DNA of 64,000 nt from assembly GCA_009829735.1 (NCBI GenBank), contig CM020618.1:10507119-10571118 (forward strand), given 5' to 3'. The translations under genes were made by a program, and so were the position numbers. The stretch comes from Pyropia yezoensis. Taxonomy: Eukaryota; Rhodophyta; Bangiophyceae; Bangiales; Bangiaceae. The notes under the pieces were generated by a model, which saw only the letters and a program-made list of their open reading frames with translations, made no database searches and was not told where the DNA came from. Shown piece after piece: positions 39,351 through 50,225 of this stretch (positions are counted from its first letter, which is position 1; the number at the start of each line of letters is the position of its first letter).

Positions 39351-40268
39351 GGCGCAGTTTGTTTAACCGTATCCAGGGAAGGTAGCAGGCGTGATGGTGG
39401 TCAGGACAGACGCGGGCGGTGGGGAGAAGCGGCGGGGGGAAGAGAGGGGCGGTAGGTCAGGCCGCGTTGCTAACCGTGGCGCCGACGGGAGCGGGCCGCG
39501 ACGTGGCGGCGCGAGTGGCGGCCCGCGGGCCGGCCGCCGTGACCTGCCCCGCTGATTGGGTTGGGCAAGAGGCGAAGCGTGTCCTATTCGTCAGGAATCG
39601 GCAATCGGTGACCGTCCCGCGGATCAACTCCTGCCGTAGCCGAGAAATTCCTCTCGGAAAGTGGCGGGATCATTCGTGTGCCTCGGGCGTTGCCCGTGCG
39701 CCTTTGCGCAACAACCACCACCACCGCGCCACGCGCTCGACGGACCTGAGCGTGGGGAGAAAGCTCACCCCACGTCACCGCCGCGCGTCCGTGGAGCCCC
39801 CAGCGGCGGGCGGGGGGAGCGGCGTGGGCGGCCGACCCCTCCTCCGCCGGGCGCCACGCACACGTTCACGCGCCGCGCCCTGCGGTGACGGCCGCCGGCC
39901 GCTGCCGCCGGCCCGTCCGCCCCTTGCAATGGTTGCCTCTCGCGTCGAGGCCGCCTCTGGTGTGAGGGGGGTTTGAGCGCCCCTGAGGCTGGCAACTGCA
40001 GCGAGGCGTGCTGCGCGGTCGCTGTGGGACTCTCCCGCCTGTGGGGGCATTGGCGGGGGCCAACCCCCCCGCCTCTTGCCCCCGCAGTGTCCCCTCTCTC
40101 CCACACCACGCCTTCCCTGTTTACGCCCGCCTCCTTTTCCCCCCCCCAACCCACCCCCCTCCTGTGCTCGTCGTGTGGGCAAAGGGGGGTAGTGGCCTCG
40201 CCCTTCTGCTATGGTGTGCAAGGAGGGGAAGAGGGGGGGCGGGTGTGTCCCGCAGTGGCGGGCTGGCC
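39351..40268. other. Shared upstream region of TrpE and WD-repeat genes
   Basis: About 920 bp separate the divergent start codons at 39350 and 40269. No gene or specific regulatory site is supported. Confidence 0.45.
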
Positions 40269-41772
40269 ATGGCGTCGGCATCCTCTGGGGCACTGGAGAC
40301 GGCGGCAGCGTCGGCAGCAGCGGCAGAGGCGGCGGCGGCGGCGGCCGTGGCTGCGGCGGCGGGCAGCTGGGGGTGGTCGCCCCCACGGCGGGTGCCCCTC
40401 GGCCCGTACGTGTGGCCGTCGCTGTTACCCGCCGCGCTGGCCGCTGACGGCGACGGCCGGCTGGCCGTCGCCCACGGCGGGCAGGTGCAAGTGACGCGCC
40501 GGACGAACCGCCGGCGAGGGCGTAATGACTACCGCCTGTCGACGGGGAGGGGTGGAGATGGCCGCCGCGTCACGTGCTTGCACTATTGGCGGGGCGCAAT
40601 GGGGGGGGGGGCGGGGGGGGGGGGGGGACGCGGATGAAGATGGCGGGGGTGGGGGGGGCGGGGGGAGCGCCGCCCCCGCCCCTGCAGACGGGGGTGGTGG
40701 TGGCGGCCGGCCGCTGCTCGTCGTTGCCACAGAGCCGAGCAACGACGGCTCCATCCCCGCCGCGATTGGCGTGTACGACACCCGCGCGGGCCGCGGCATG
40801 CGCCTGAGCGCGGCACGCCTGCCGGCTGGGGCGGTCGGACGGGCCACCGGCCTGCAACGGGGCACAGCCGTGGCAAGGGAGAGGGCGGGGGCGGGTCGGC
40901 CCCCGTGGGGAAACCCCCCCCCCACGGTGACCGCCCTGACAACGGCGGTGTCCCTGCCCACCGCCGCCACCGCGGTGACAGCCCTCTTTGCGGGCACCTC
41001 CACCGGCCACGTTGTCGCGTACGGCCTAGTGCCGGCAGCGGGCCGGCGGAGCACGGCCGTCACGCTGACCCCCACCGCCACGCTGTGTGTGCCCAGCGGC
41101 GCGGCGGTGGTGGCGGTGGCGGGAGATGGGGACGCGTACGGCGGTGGCGGTGGGGGTGGCGGCGGTGGCGGCGGAGGTGGCAGTGGCGGTTGGGGCAGCG
41201 ACGTCGGCGGGGGGGGGGGAGGGCAGCCGCTGCTCGCCGCCGCCGACGATGCCGGGGAGGTGGTGGTGTGGGGGGGCGTCCCCCCCGCGGCGGGCGGGGG
41301 CTGGAAGGTCCTCTTCCGCTCCCCTCCCCCCGAAGACGAGGAGCGGGTGACGGCGCTGGCGCTACGGGGCGGCACCGCCGCTGTCGGCTACGCTTCTGGC
41401 CGGCTGGTGCTGTGGGACGTGGCCCGCGGGGTGCGGGCGGTCGAGGCGGTCACCAACGACGCGGCGGTGGGGGTGGTCGCCTGGTGGCCGGGGGGGGACG
41501 CGCTGCTCGTTGCGGGTGAGGACGGCCGCGCCACCGTCCTGGCTGCCACCGCCCGGCCGGCCGGGCGGTGCGGCGACGACGCCTTCGCCGCGGCCGCCGC
41601 TGTGCCGACCACCACCACCTCCCCACCCCGGGTTCTCTTCTCTGTGTGCCTCGACGCGGTGGTGACGGGGGGGGCTTTTGCGTGCCGCCGGCCTGGCCGG
41701 ATGGACGTGGTGCTGGCGCTGTGGGACCGCCCGGGGGGGGACTGCGTCGTGCGGTTTGACCACCTGGGCTGA
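40269..41772 (+). CDS. WD-repeat-like protein with a frame break in a G-run
   Basis: From ATG 40269 (MASASSGALETAAASAAAAE) the first ~110 codons include PSLLPAALAADGDGRLAVAH, then the frame enters G-runs at about 40599-40631. The rest of the protein continues one frame over to the stop at 41770-41772. That part has beta-propeller-like repeats: LFAGTSTGHVVAYGL, LLAAADDAGEVVVWG, ALRGGTAAVGYASGRLVLWD and ALLVAGEDGRATVLA. The repeat spacing and VVVW/LVLWD endings fit WD40 blades; I cannot name the subfamily (WDR54-like or Elongator-Elp2-like are guesses). The break sits in homopolymer G, as in the EIPR1-like gene, so a sequencing error is likely. Divergent from TrpE. Confidence 0.55.
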
Positions 41773-41861
41773 GAGGCCCCCTCGGGGGTGGCCACGGCCC
41801 CGGGGGAACTCGTAGGGCTCCGCCTCCCGCCCCCCTCCCCCGCGACCCTTCTATGTATGTA

Positions 41862-42450
41862 CAGTCAGTGAACAAATTTATCCATACGGCAAGAATCGAG
41901 GTTCGTGCGGATCTTTTTGCTACTATCCTATCATCCATTCCACGCCACGGGCTGGTCAGTACTAAGAACCAAGTCTTGGTGCAGGCACCCCCCACTTCGA
42001 TCACCTTCAGCCGTTGAGGCATCGACTCCTCCAGCGCCTTGAACAAGACGTGAGGACTCCATTGTTCACCCCCGCCGCCCACAGTACAACACAAGGCGCT
42101 TGGCCTCGTTCTGGTCCGACAGGTAGGGTGTGTTGGCGGCCACCCGGTACTCAAACCCCATGGCCTTGACAGCCCACCGGATCGTCCGGGTTGACACAGG
42201 ACCATTCTCGGAGCATCCACCCCCCTGAGTGCGCGTCTGATTGACAGTCTTCGTCAAGGCACCGATGGAGGTAAAGCCGTTTTGATCCAACTCTCGGCGC
42301 AGGGAGCGCAGGGAGGGCCCCGTCATGACATTCAGCCGGCCCCTCTTGTCCACCCTGGGAGCGCTTTCCATCGTCTGCACCACCCAAGCCGTGTAGGTGA
42401 TGAAGCTTTTCGTCAGCCCGAGAGCCGTACCAATGGCTCCCCGTGACTAT
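41862..42450 (-). pseudogene. Tc1/mariner-like transposon remnant
   Basis: On the minus strand a homeodomain-like segment (GAIGTALGLTKSFITYTAWV) leads to PVSTRTIRWAVKAMGFEYRV and PYLSDQNEAKRLVLYC, the Tc3-type HTH and pre-catalytic linker of Tc1 transposases. The frame then breaks and picks up a C-terminal piece (VLFKALEESMPQRLKVIEVG), so the DDE core is deleted. TA at 41860-41861 followed by CAGTCAGTGAACAAATTTA is a good left terminus. I did not find the matching right terminus before 43500. Confidence 0.6.
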
Positions 42451-43429
42451 CCCTGGTGGAGCGGCGTCGAGATCGTCTTTCGCTCGCCGGAGGACAGCGC
42501 AGTGGTGTCAAACCTGTGGACGTGCTGGGATCAAATTTGGGCCCCACACGGCGAGTGCGAAGCCGTGCGGACCCGAGACAATCGCGCTCTCAGGGTGCGT
42601 GAGCGCCGCTTTTTTCAATACTTTCGCGCACTGGCGCTGAAAGGTTTCTTTGCACTGTTTGCACCGCTTTTTCTTTGCGTAGTCGGTTGCGCCTATAGAT
42701 GGTGTATGTGTGAGGCTCAAGAACAGTCGCTGCAGACAATGCAGAGGGGCTGGGGCGGCTACGGAACGTGACGCACGCACAATACCGTGCGCAGTCGAGC
42801 GTAGGGGACGCACACGGCGTGCAACGCCTCAGCACAAAAGCGGGGGATCACACGCGTCGCACCGTCGCGAACGGCTCCTGTGCCTAGGAATGAGCGTCAC
42901 GAGCCCCGCTGTCAGTCGCACTTGACTCTTCTAAACCCACGGCATGGGAGGCAAAGTGACCCCTTCCATTCCACTGCGGTGCTGCATGGTGCGCGAAATC
43001 TGCATCTTTTCGTCTCTCCGACCCCCCGAAGAAATGCGTCAGGACACACCGGAGGGCCGTTCCTCATTGTACTTTCAATGCACTAGCGGGACAGTGACGG
43101 AAACCGCGAAGGGCAAGCATGTTTTCTGGGACATCCGTCCACGCCGCCACGGAATCGACCTGACGTGAATCCTTCAGTGTACACCACCTGCCACGTCCAC
43201 TATATCCAGCGCCGGTCTGGCAGCAGCTGTCCACATCTCGTCCCATGGCAGTTCCCCGTTCTTGCGGCGGTCTTGGCGGGGCCTCTGGTTTTTGACGACT
43301 GTGAGGGGAGAGATGCGTCCCATGCTGAAGTGCACGTGTTGCTGAGGTGGACGGTGAGGACAACGCGTCGCTGTGCGACGGCCGCTGCTCGCTGCGCACC
43401 TGTCACTAACGGGAAAGAGCGGCGCGCTG
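42451..43429. other. Interval between Tc1 remnant and minisatellite
   Basis: No gene supported. It probably includes the lost right end of the Tc1-like element. Confidence 0.4.
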
Positions 43430-44180
43430 CCATGGGCGGGGTTGGGGACGCCAACATGGTGGGGGTGGAGTGATATCATGGGCGGGGCTTGGGCGGCCGC
43501 CTCTCCCCTCATGCCTGTCGTTGGGGGGGCCCTTGGTTGTGGATGGCGGCTTGGTGCTGTGGGCGGGGACGGGGCGGCCACCGCACGCCGCACGTCTGTC
43601 GATGTGGGGGCCTTGGTAGTGGGGGGCGGCGTGGAGTTATTGGCGGCGACGGGGCGGCAGCCGCGCATTCACGCTTGTCATCGGAAGGGCCTTTATGGTG
43701 GGGGGCGGCGTCGTGGCAAGGGCGGGGACGGGGCGGCCGCCGCACGCGTCGCGCCTGCCGCTGGGGAGGCCTTGATGGAGGGGGGAGGCGTGGAGCTGTT
43801 GGCGGGACGGGGCGGCCGCCGCACGCGTCACGCCTGTCGCTGGGGTGGCCTTGTTGGTGGGGGGCGGCGTGGAGCTGTTGGCGGGACGAGGCGGCCGCCG
43901 CACGCGTCACGCCTGTCTCTGGGGAGGCCTTGATGGTGGGGGGTGGCGTCGTGGCATGGGCGGGGACGAGGCGGCCGCCGCACGCGTCACGCCCGTTGCT
44001 GGGGAGGCCTTGATGGTGGGGGGAGGCGTGGAGCTGTTGGCGGGGGCTGGGCGGCCGCCGCACGCGTCAGGCCTGTCTCTGGGGGGGCCTTGATGGTGGG
44101 GGGTGGCGTCGTGGTATGGGCGGGGATGGGGCAACGTGGTGGGGGCTGCGTGATTGCATGGGTAGGGCTTGGGCGGTCGT
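43430..44180 (+). repeat. ~79-bp minisatellite, about seven core units
   Basis: Units run CCTTGATGGTGGGGGG to GTCTCTGGGGAGG and contain gcggccgccgcacgcgtcac. Core units start at about 43612, 43691, 43771, 43850, 43929, 44009 and 44089. Two variants occur: one with ggcgtggagctgttggcggg, the other with ggcgtcgtggcatgggcggg. The sequence before the array (43432-43495) and after it (44116-44180) are related to each other. Open frames on both strands here reflect the repeat, not genes. Confidence 0.85.
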
Positions 44181-44248
44181 TCGTGTTACGCGGGCGCATC
44201 GTCAAACCAGGCACAGAACATACGGATGTAGTACAAGCGCATAGGGCG

Positions 44249-45400
44249 CTACAGGGTGCAACAGTGCACGCCTGGAAGGGCTTCTCGCGAGCTTTTGAGC
44301 TTCGTCATGACGCTCTCGACCGCTTCCCGTACAGAGCCAAAGTGCATGCTGTGCGATGTACCCCGGTCGACAAAGGCATCGGTGCGCATGCGCACCAGAA
44401 ACATCCGCAACATGAACTCTTCCTCAGCAATGCGGTCACGATAGGCATTGCTTGCGGCGTCCCCGACCACTTGGAGTACATGGCGGCCCTCGAGCACGTC
44501 TCTCACGATATCAAGGGGGGGCGCAAACTGCCGCAACGCCGGGTCGCTCCACATGCCAGACGCCAGAAAAGGCACGTCCTGCAATGACGAGTCGTTCACG
44601 GCAGGATCCGCTGTGGCTTCCTTGGGGGCGCCGTTCCCGTCTTGATCACTTCTCGGTGGCACTTCCTCCTGGTCTGCATCAGATCCGGCACACGAGCCGC
44701 ATCCGTCCCCATCCAGAGCTCGTTCATCCAGCTGTGAACATGCCCCGTCAAAGTCCCCACCATCAGCAAGCACGCACTGCTCCGTGTGTTGAACCATCAA
44801 TGAGCGGGCGTCATCAACGGAAAGGCTGTCATGCCGCTCCCCGTGTTCGACGTGCCGCCGGGCAGCATCCCGGCCAGGGGGTCCGCCAGGCGGCCCGCCT
44901 CCAACGACGACAGAGGCCCTCGCCTGAACGACATCCACGGCGTCTAGTGCGTTCTCCTCGTCATCAGCAGCCGCGAGAGAAGCGTCGTTGCCGTTCGCGG
45001 CCGGGTTGCGATTGGCTCGCAGTCTGAGGGCGAGCGGGCTGGGCTCCATCTGTCGAGCAGCGCCACAGATACAAACTTGCACAGTACGGAGGCGGTCTGA
45101 AAGGGCACGTGCCACCTTCCTCTTCTTGCTGAGCCACGGCCTGACAGCATCGCTATCGCCAAGCGCCGACTCATCATGCACCAAGGAAGCCGGCAGGATC
45201 ACAGCCATCTTAGGCGTGTCCTCCTCCTCGTCTGGTGATTCATCCGCGATGTGTGCTTTGCGCGCTCCACGGCGCTCGAATGTCAGAAAACTCGGGCTCA
45301 GACAGGTCCTTTCTGCAGCACGCGCACACCTCGATGCGCTCAGTGTAGATCTTGAGTTCCGCTGCGAGCCCGCCCCGCGTCGTGCACGCCTCCGCATCAT
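44249..45400 (-). pseudogene. Downstream part of a large transposase-like gene (frameshifted)
   Basis: An acidic, Asp/Glu/Ala-rich frame of ~380 codons overlaps the end of the upstream frame (45240-45400) in a different phase. The upstream frame runs through a CACCRKDL cysteine pair and then into apparent nonsense. This one continues with ADESPDEEEDTPKMAVILPA and ends with a helical region (AEEEFMLRMFLVRMRTDAFV). A frameshift near 45290 joining the two is the simplest reading. No domain recognised. Confidence 0.4.
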
Positions 45401-48212
45401 CCACCAGCGCCTGCAGCTCCGTTATGGCCTGGGCGCGTGCCACGTTGCTCACCCTCGTCTTGACGTGCTTGCTCATATCGCGGATGGTCCTCTCAACGTG
45501 GTCGTCATTCATGACTGCCTCCGCAGGAGAATTCTCGCCCAAGGAGTCTCTTGCGTGCACCAACGCCGCATGTAGGTACAGCGACGCCACACCGGATCCC
45601 TTGCTCTCTTTGTCTAGCGGCTTCAACGCGGACCAGATGGGGGCAAGTAATCCACTAGCGAGTTCCATCACCGCAACAGCCTTGCTCCGTTCCTCCATAG
45701 GAGCAGTGAACGCCAGTCTCCACGCGGCCGCCATCAGCAACGCCAACGAACACATTGACAGGATGCAGCTCTCAACGGGTACGCCCACGATGTCTGGACA
45801 AGCCAGAACCAGGGCAACGAGCTTCACGTGCTCGCGCATGAAGAGGTGAGCTACAATGACCCCGCCGGTCACGCTGTACATACCTTGCTTCGTCACAGCC
45901 TTCGGAGTCTTTCCCAGCTCAGCCAGAAAGAAGTACATCAGCTTCTTCAAGATGCTGCCAGTGCAATGAAGAACTGGCACTTGCAGCACCACAGGCACGC
46001 TACGTATCACGGGGTACCCTCGCACACCTCCCGCACGGCGACGGAGGAGGTTGAACATTTCCGTCAGTGGCGTCGGCGAGATGACTGGGAGAGCGTTCGC
46101 ACCACTTGCGTCATCCTCAACGCATACCGGGCCATCGCACCGCACGTCCGGGTCGAAAGGCATGGAAAACGGCAGCAAATGGTTACACACTGTGCAGCGC
46201 GACGTGACACATCCACCGAGAAGAGTCAGAGAGCCACCTCGGAGAGCACACCACCGAACGAGAAACCAGCAAACCAGCTCCCATTGCTTGCAGATGTCCT
46301 CGACAGTTCTTCGTCGTCCAGGTGCAGCGGCTTGCGCAGACAGACTGAGGAAGTTGGTAGAAGAGCAAGGCCACCAGAAAGGGCACTGCGATTCATCGGA
46401 ACCGCCCGTGAGGCCCATGAAGTGCTCAACCATCGAAAAATCTCCTACAATGCGCACAGACTGCGGGCCCGTCCACGCGCAAAAATTCTGCTCCGCGGAA
46501 ACCCCTCCATCAGTATCCTGCTACGACTCTTCCGCGTCTGAGCCGTGGTCGCTGTTGGTCGTGTGAACGCGCACTTCGTACATGGCGCGAACGGCTTGGC
46601 TAACCAGCTGGTCCAGCGTAGCATCTAACGAGGAGTGCATACGATGCTCTCCCGCAAGGAAGTACAGCACAGGAACCATGGCAGTTCGGCCCGCGACGAG
46701 CCAGTCAGCCGACAAAGTCAGGTTAAAGAGGGTGATGGCACTCCGCATCACGGGGCCGCCATCCGCTCCCAGCGACCAAGCTGCTGCACTGCCATTCAAC
46801 ACGTTCTTTGCGGTGCAACGTTTGGTCCGCAACGCGATTGACGCTCTCACCGCTGCCACAATGTCGAAAGCAACCGCGTCGATGGTCTCCACTCCCGAGC
46901 CGTCCGAGTTCTCGAAAGTCGAGTTCCTCAAAACAGACAGCTCAGCACGGTTGAGCGGGCGATCGGTCGGGTCCGGCCGCTCATCTTCGTCGCCTGCCAA
47001 GAAGCCGTAATCAGCGCTGCTCGCAGCTGCGCCAGAGGCCCAATTAGAAGGTGCCGCAACTGGCACTTTCTTGCGCTGCTTATGACTGTGACAAGCCAGG
47101 CGCATGCCCGTCCCATCCGCCGCCTCGTAGTGCCGGACGCCCGTCAGACCGGAGCCGCGCACGTAGGACCACGCCACCGCGTCGCCATTCTGGTCCAGGG
47201 TCACCATGCTGTGCCCCACACGGTCGCACCTCTCAAACACGCGCCGCTTCATAGCGATGAGTCTCTTGCGCGCGGGAATGAGGTCCGGAGCCGCGACGCC
47301 TCCACACGGGCGCTTTTTGAGCGGCCTCAATCCGCGAGCTTTCTCGGCTGCCGTCCGCATGCTGTACGTTGTCGCCTTCCGGACCGAAGACAAAGCGGAG
47401 CTGTTGGCCGCTCGCAGCAAGCGTCGCTCGTCGTCGTCCGTCAAGTGGGATAGCCTGCGACGATACGAAGCGGCCCCTTTCCTCTCGTTGCGCTTGCACA
47501 AAAGGCGCGTCTCGTACGCGCACCACGGATGCGATGATGTCGGCTCAAAGCTGATGAACTCCACGAGGCCCTCAGAGACTCTTCCCCGAGACCGCGTCAC
47601 CGCCGCGGCAGCCTTGTACCGGATGAGTCGGAACAGAAGTCCGTTGGTTGAATCGAAATCCCTCGTGGGCTCCTCCGAGGACGAACGAGAGACGTCGTAC
47701 TCCGTAAACACGTGCAGCAGGGACTCATGCGCAGCTGCCCAGGACGGGTACAACTCCTTCTTGATCAGCATGGGAAGAGCTCGGACGTAGACCTCACGTG
47801 ATGACAAGTGCTGAAGGCCCTCGACGACGACGGCCTTGGTGAACAGCTTGGGATCCATGTCTTGGTGGTCAACAACTGGGCCGGCAATGATCCAACGTCC
47901 TTTTCCTTCGACAGGAGGAAGTCGCCAGCACAATCGCCGCATTTTTCCACGTGGAAGAGGCGGCAGCATACCTGCAAGCGCCTCATCATGAGCACAATCG
48001 ATGCGCTCTCCATCCGTTCCAACCTGCGCATATGCAGCAGGCGGAGCGATCTGAGCAGCTGGTATTGGCTGTGCGACGCTGGGAGCGTCCGCCGCTGCTG
48101 CAAGAGCAGCTGGAGCGGGCGCCGGCCCGCTAGCATCAGTTGCCCACCCTGCAATTCCGGCACCTGGTGCGACGTCTGCGGCCCCCGCGGCAGCTCCATC
48201 GCCAATAAGCAT
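45240..48212 (-). pseudogene. Large transposase-like protein of unknown family, one in-frame stop
   Basis: Two long frames, 48212-46521 and 46520-45240, share one phase and are separated by a single TAG at 46521-46523. The N-terminal half has basic and helical segments. The second half has VRIVGDFSMVEHFMGLTGGS followed by a degenerate C/C pattern (QCPFWWPCSS). Later come GYPVIRSVPVVLQVPVLHC and GSILKKLMYFFLAELG. This order (acidic GD-hydrophobic patch, short cysteine motif, then a P/LH-x-x-x-G-helix) recalls uncharacterised DDE-like transposons of animals and oomycetes, but I cannot name a superfamily. Its GC content is clearly lower than the host genes. Minisatellites flank the gene on both sides. 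A cellular gene is possible but the breaks argue against it. Confidence 0.5.
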
Positions 48213-48249
48213 CGATCGACCCAGGATGCAGCAGGAAGCGCGAAGCCAC

Positions 48250-49110
48250 GGGGTGCCGCCCGGGCCGGCAAGCGGGTAGCGTCGAGCGGGAAGCGGCGAG
48301 CAGAAGGCGGCGAGTGGGTGGCGGCGACCGGGTGGCGGCGAGCGGAACGCGCGGAGCGGGAAGCGCCCGGCAGTTGGCGGTAAGTGGCGCCGCGCGGGAA
48401 GCGCCTAATAGGTGGCGTCGAGCGGGTAGCGTCGCGCGGATCGCCGCTAGCGAGTGACGCAAAATGGGTGGCGGCCACTGGGCGGCGGCGACCGGGTAGC
48501 GACGAGCGGGTGGCGGCGAGCGGGTGGCGGCAAGGGGGTAGCATCGAGCAGGAAGCGCCGAGCGGGTAGAGTCGAGCGGGTAGGGGGCCAGCGGGTAGCG
48601 TCGAACGGGAAGTCGGTAGCGTCGAGCGGGCAGCGCCGCGCGGGTCGAGCCTACCGAGCGGCGCCTAGCAAGTGGCGCCAAGAAGGTGGCGGCGACCCGG
48701 GAGAGGCGAGCGGGTGGCGGCGAGTGCGTGGCGGCGAGCGGGTGGCGGCAAGCGGGTAGCGTCGAGCAGATGGCGGCGACCGGGTAGCGGCGAGCGGGTG
48801 GCGGCGACCGGGTAGCGGCGAGCAAGAAGGTGGCGGCGACCCGGGAGAGGCGAGCGGGTGGCGGCGAGTGCGTGGCGGCGAGCGGGTGGCGGCAAGCGGG
48901 TAGCGTCGCGCAGATGGCGGCGACAGGGTAGCGGCGAGCGGGTGGCGGCGACTGAGTAGCGACGAGCGGGTGGCGGCGACCGGGTAGCGGCGAGCGGGTG
49001 CCAGCGAGTGGGTGGCGGCGAGCAAGTGGCGGCAAGCGGGCGGCGCCCAGTGGGTGGCGGCGACCGGGTAGCGGCGAGACAATGTCGGCGAGCGGGTGGC
49101 GGCTGGTACG
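48250..49110 (+). repeat. 14-bp minisatellite, roughly 60 copies
   Basis: Units such as cgagcgggtggcgg, cgaccgggtagcgg and cgagcgggtagcgt follow each other at a 14-bp period, with occasional length changes. Because 14 is not a multiple of three, all frames read the same 14-residue cycle (on the minus strand near ARRYPLAATRSPPP). This explains the long open frames on both strands. A ~110-bp higher-order duplication is visible (48676-48780 against 48829-48918). Confidence 0.88.
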
Positions 49111-49418
49111 TCGACTGCGCCCCGGCGTGCGCCCGCGCAGGAATACAGCAAAAGGTGTGGCGCCCGCGGTACAAACACCGCGGTTGGAAGGTAAGCGTAG
49201 TGGCCTTGAGATGCTCGCGAAGACTACTCCAGTCCTCACCCCATTGTACGAGCCGTCCACAGTCGCTGCGCGTGATGGCAGATGTCCGCCGGCAAAGCCA
49301 CCAACACGGCGGGCAGAGGACCAGTGGAAGGTGAGGTGGACCGCGGACGTCCGCGAGGAGGGCGGCGAGCGCAGCTGTCGTCCGCGTGGAGGGCGGAGAA
49401 TGCAGCTGTAGATGTTAT
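49111..49418. other. Unique sequence between minisatellite and family A LTR
   Basis: No gene supported. Confidence 0.5.
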
Positions 49419-50014
49419 TGTGGCAAAAACCTCTTACACACGCGACACCCATGTTGGGGCGGTGTACAACGGCTGCCTACCGTGTCGGGGGAACCGGAAG
49501 AAGTGCAAGTCGCACACACTCTATCCCTGTTCTGGGGCAATCCCCCGACTGACAAACAAGAAGATGGTGTGTGGGTCGACAGTTTCTTGGTCGGGACGGG
49601 GAAGCAAGGCCAAGCCCCGCTGTCCCTCCCCTTCTCCCCCCAGGGTCCCCTCAGAATCTCGCCACTCAGAATCTCCCACCCCAGCACCTGCCCACCGGGC
49701 CACACGAAAATTTAAGACGATAAATGCAGAAAAGCCTCAAATCCAAGTTGGACTTACTACTAAGCTAACTATCCCAAACTTAGGGAATATGGACCCAAAT
49801 GCAGGGGGAGGAACGGGTCAGGCTAGTGGCCTGCCGCCCCTTGCATGGCGCGTGTTGCCCCCCTACCCGGGGGTCAATACTGCCACACTCCCCTCTCCTC
49901 AGTTCCGACCGACCCGGTCGGCCCTGTGAGGGGGTGCGTAAACGCACGTCTCGGCGTTGGGGGCGCGACTTGCTGTCCCCCCTCGAGTACGTAACGTGGA
50001 CGTGGAGGCGGTCA
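49419..50014 (-). repeat. 3' LTR of family A, right copy (596 bp)
   Basis: Plus-strand ends are TGTGGCAAAAACC and GGAGGCGGTCA. It is in the same orientation as the other LTR of this element at 58890-59486 and inverse to the left-copy LTR at 2716-3311. Confidence 0.9.
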
Positions 50015-50020
50015 CGTTGA

Positions 50021-50034
50021 CCGCCCCTCTCCTC
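50021..50034 (-). promoter_or_regulatory. Polypurine tract of family A, right copy
   Basis: ccgcccctctcctc on the plus strand is the complement of gaggagaggggcgg, six bases inside the 3' LTR, as in the left copy. Confidence 0.7.
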
Positions 50035-50225
50035 AAGCTTTCCCAGTCGGCAGCTTGCTCTCCCCGGGTCTCACTTCACCATCACCAACACATCCCCTTC
50101 ACCTTCCCATTGGCCGCCCCACGCTGGGGAGGCCACCCATATACCCACGATCCGAGCCCCCCTCAACTCGAGGCGGGTCTCGTGCCGCTGCAACCGGGGG
50201 GTCTCTCCCGCACTTGGGGAGAGCC

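Noticed and set aside
48250..49110. CRISPR array
   Set aside because: The short units are contiguous with no unique spacers, in a eukaryotic context.
48136..49452. 438-codon minus-strand protein rich in Pro, Ala and Arg
   Set aside because: Produced by the 14-bp minisatellite, open in several frames on both strands.
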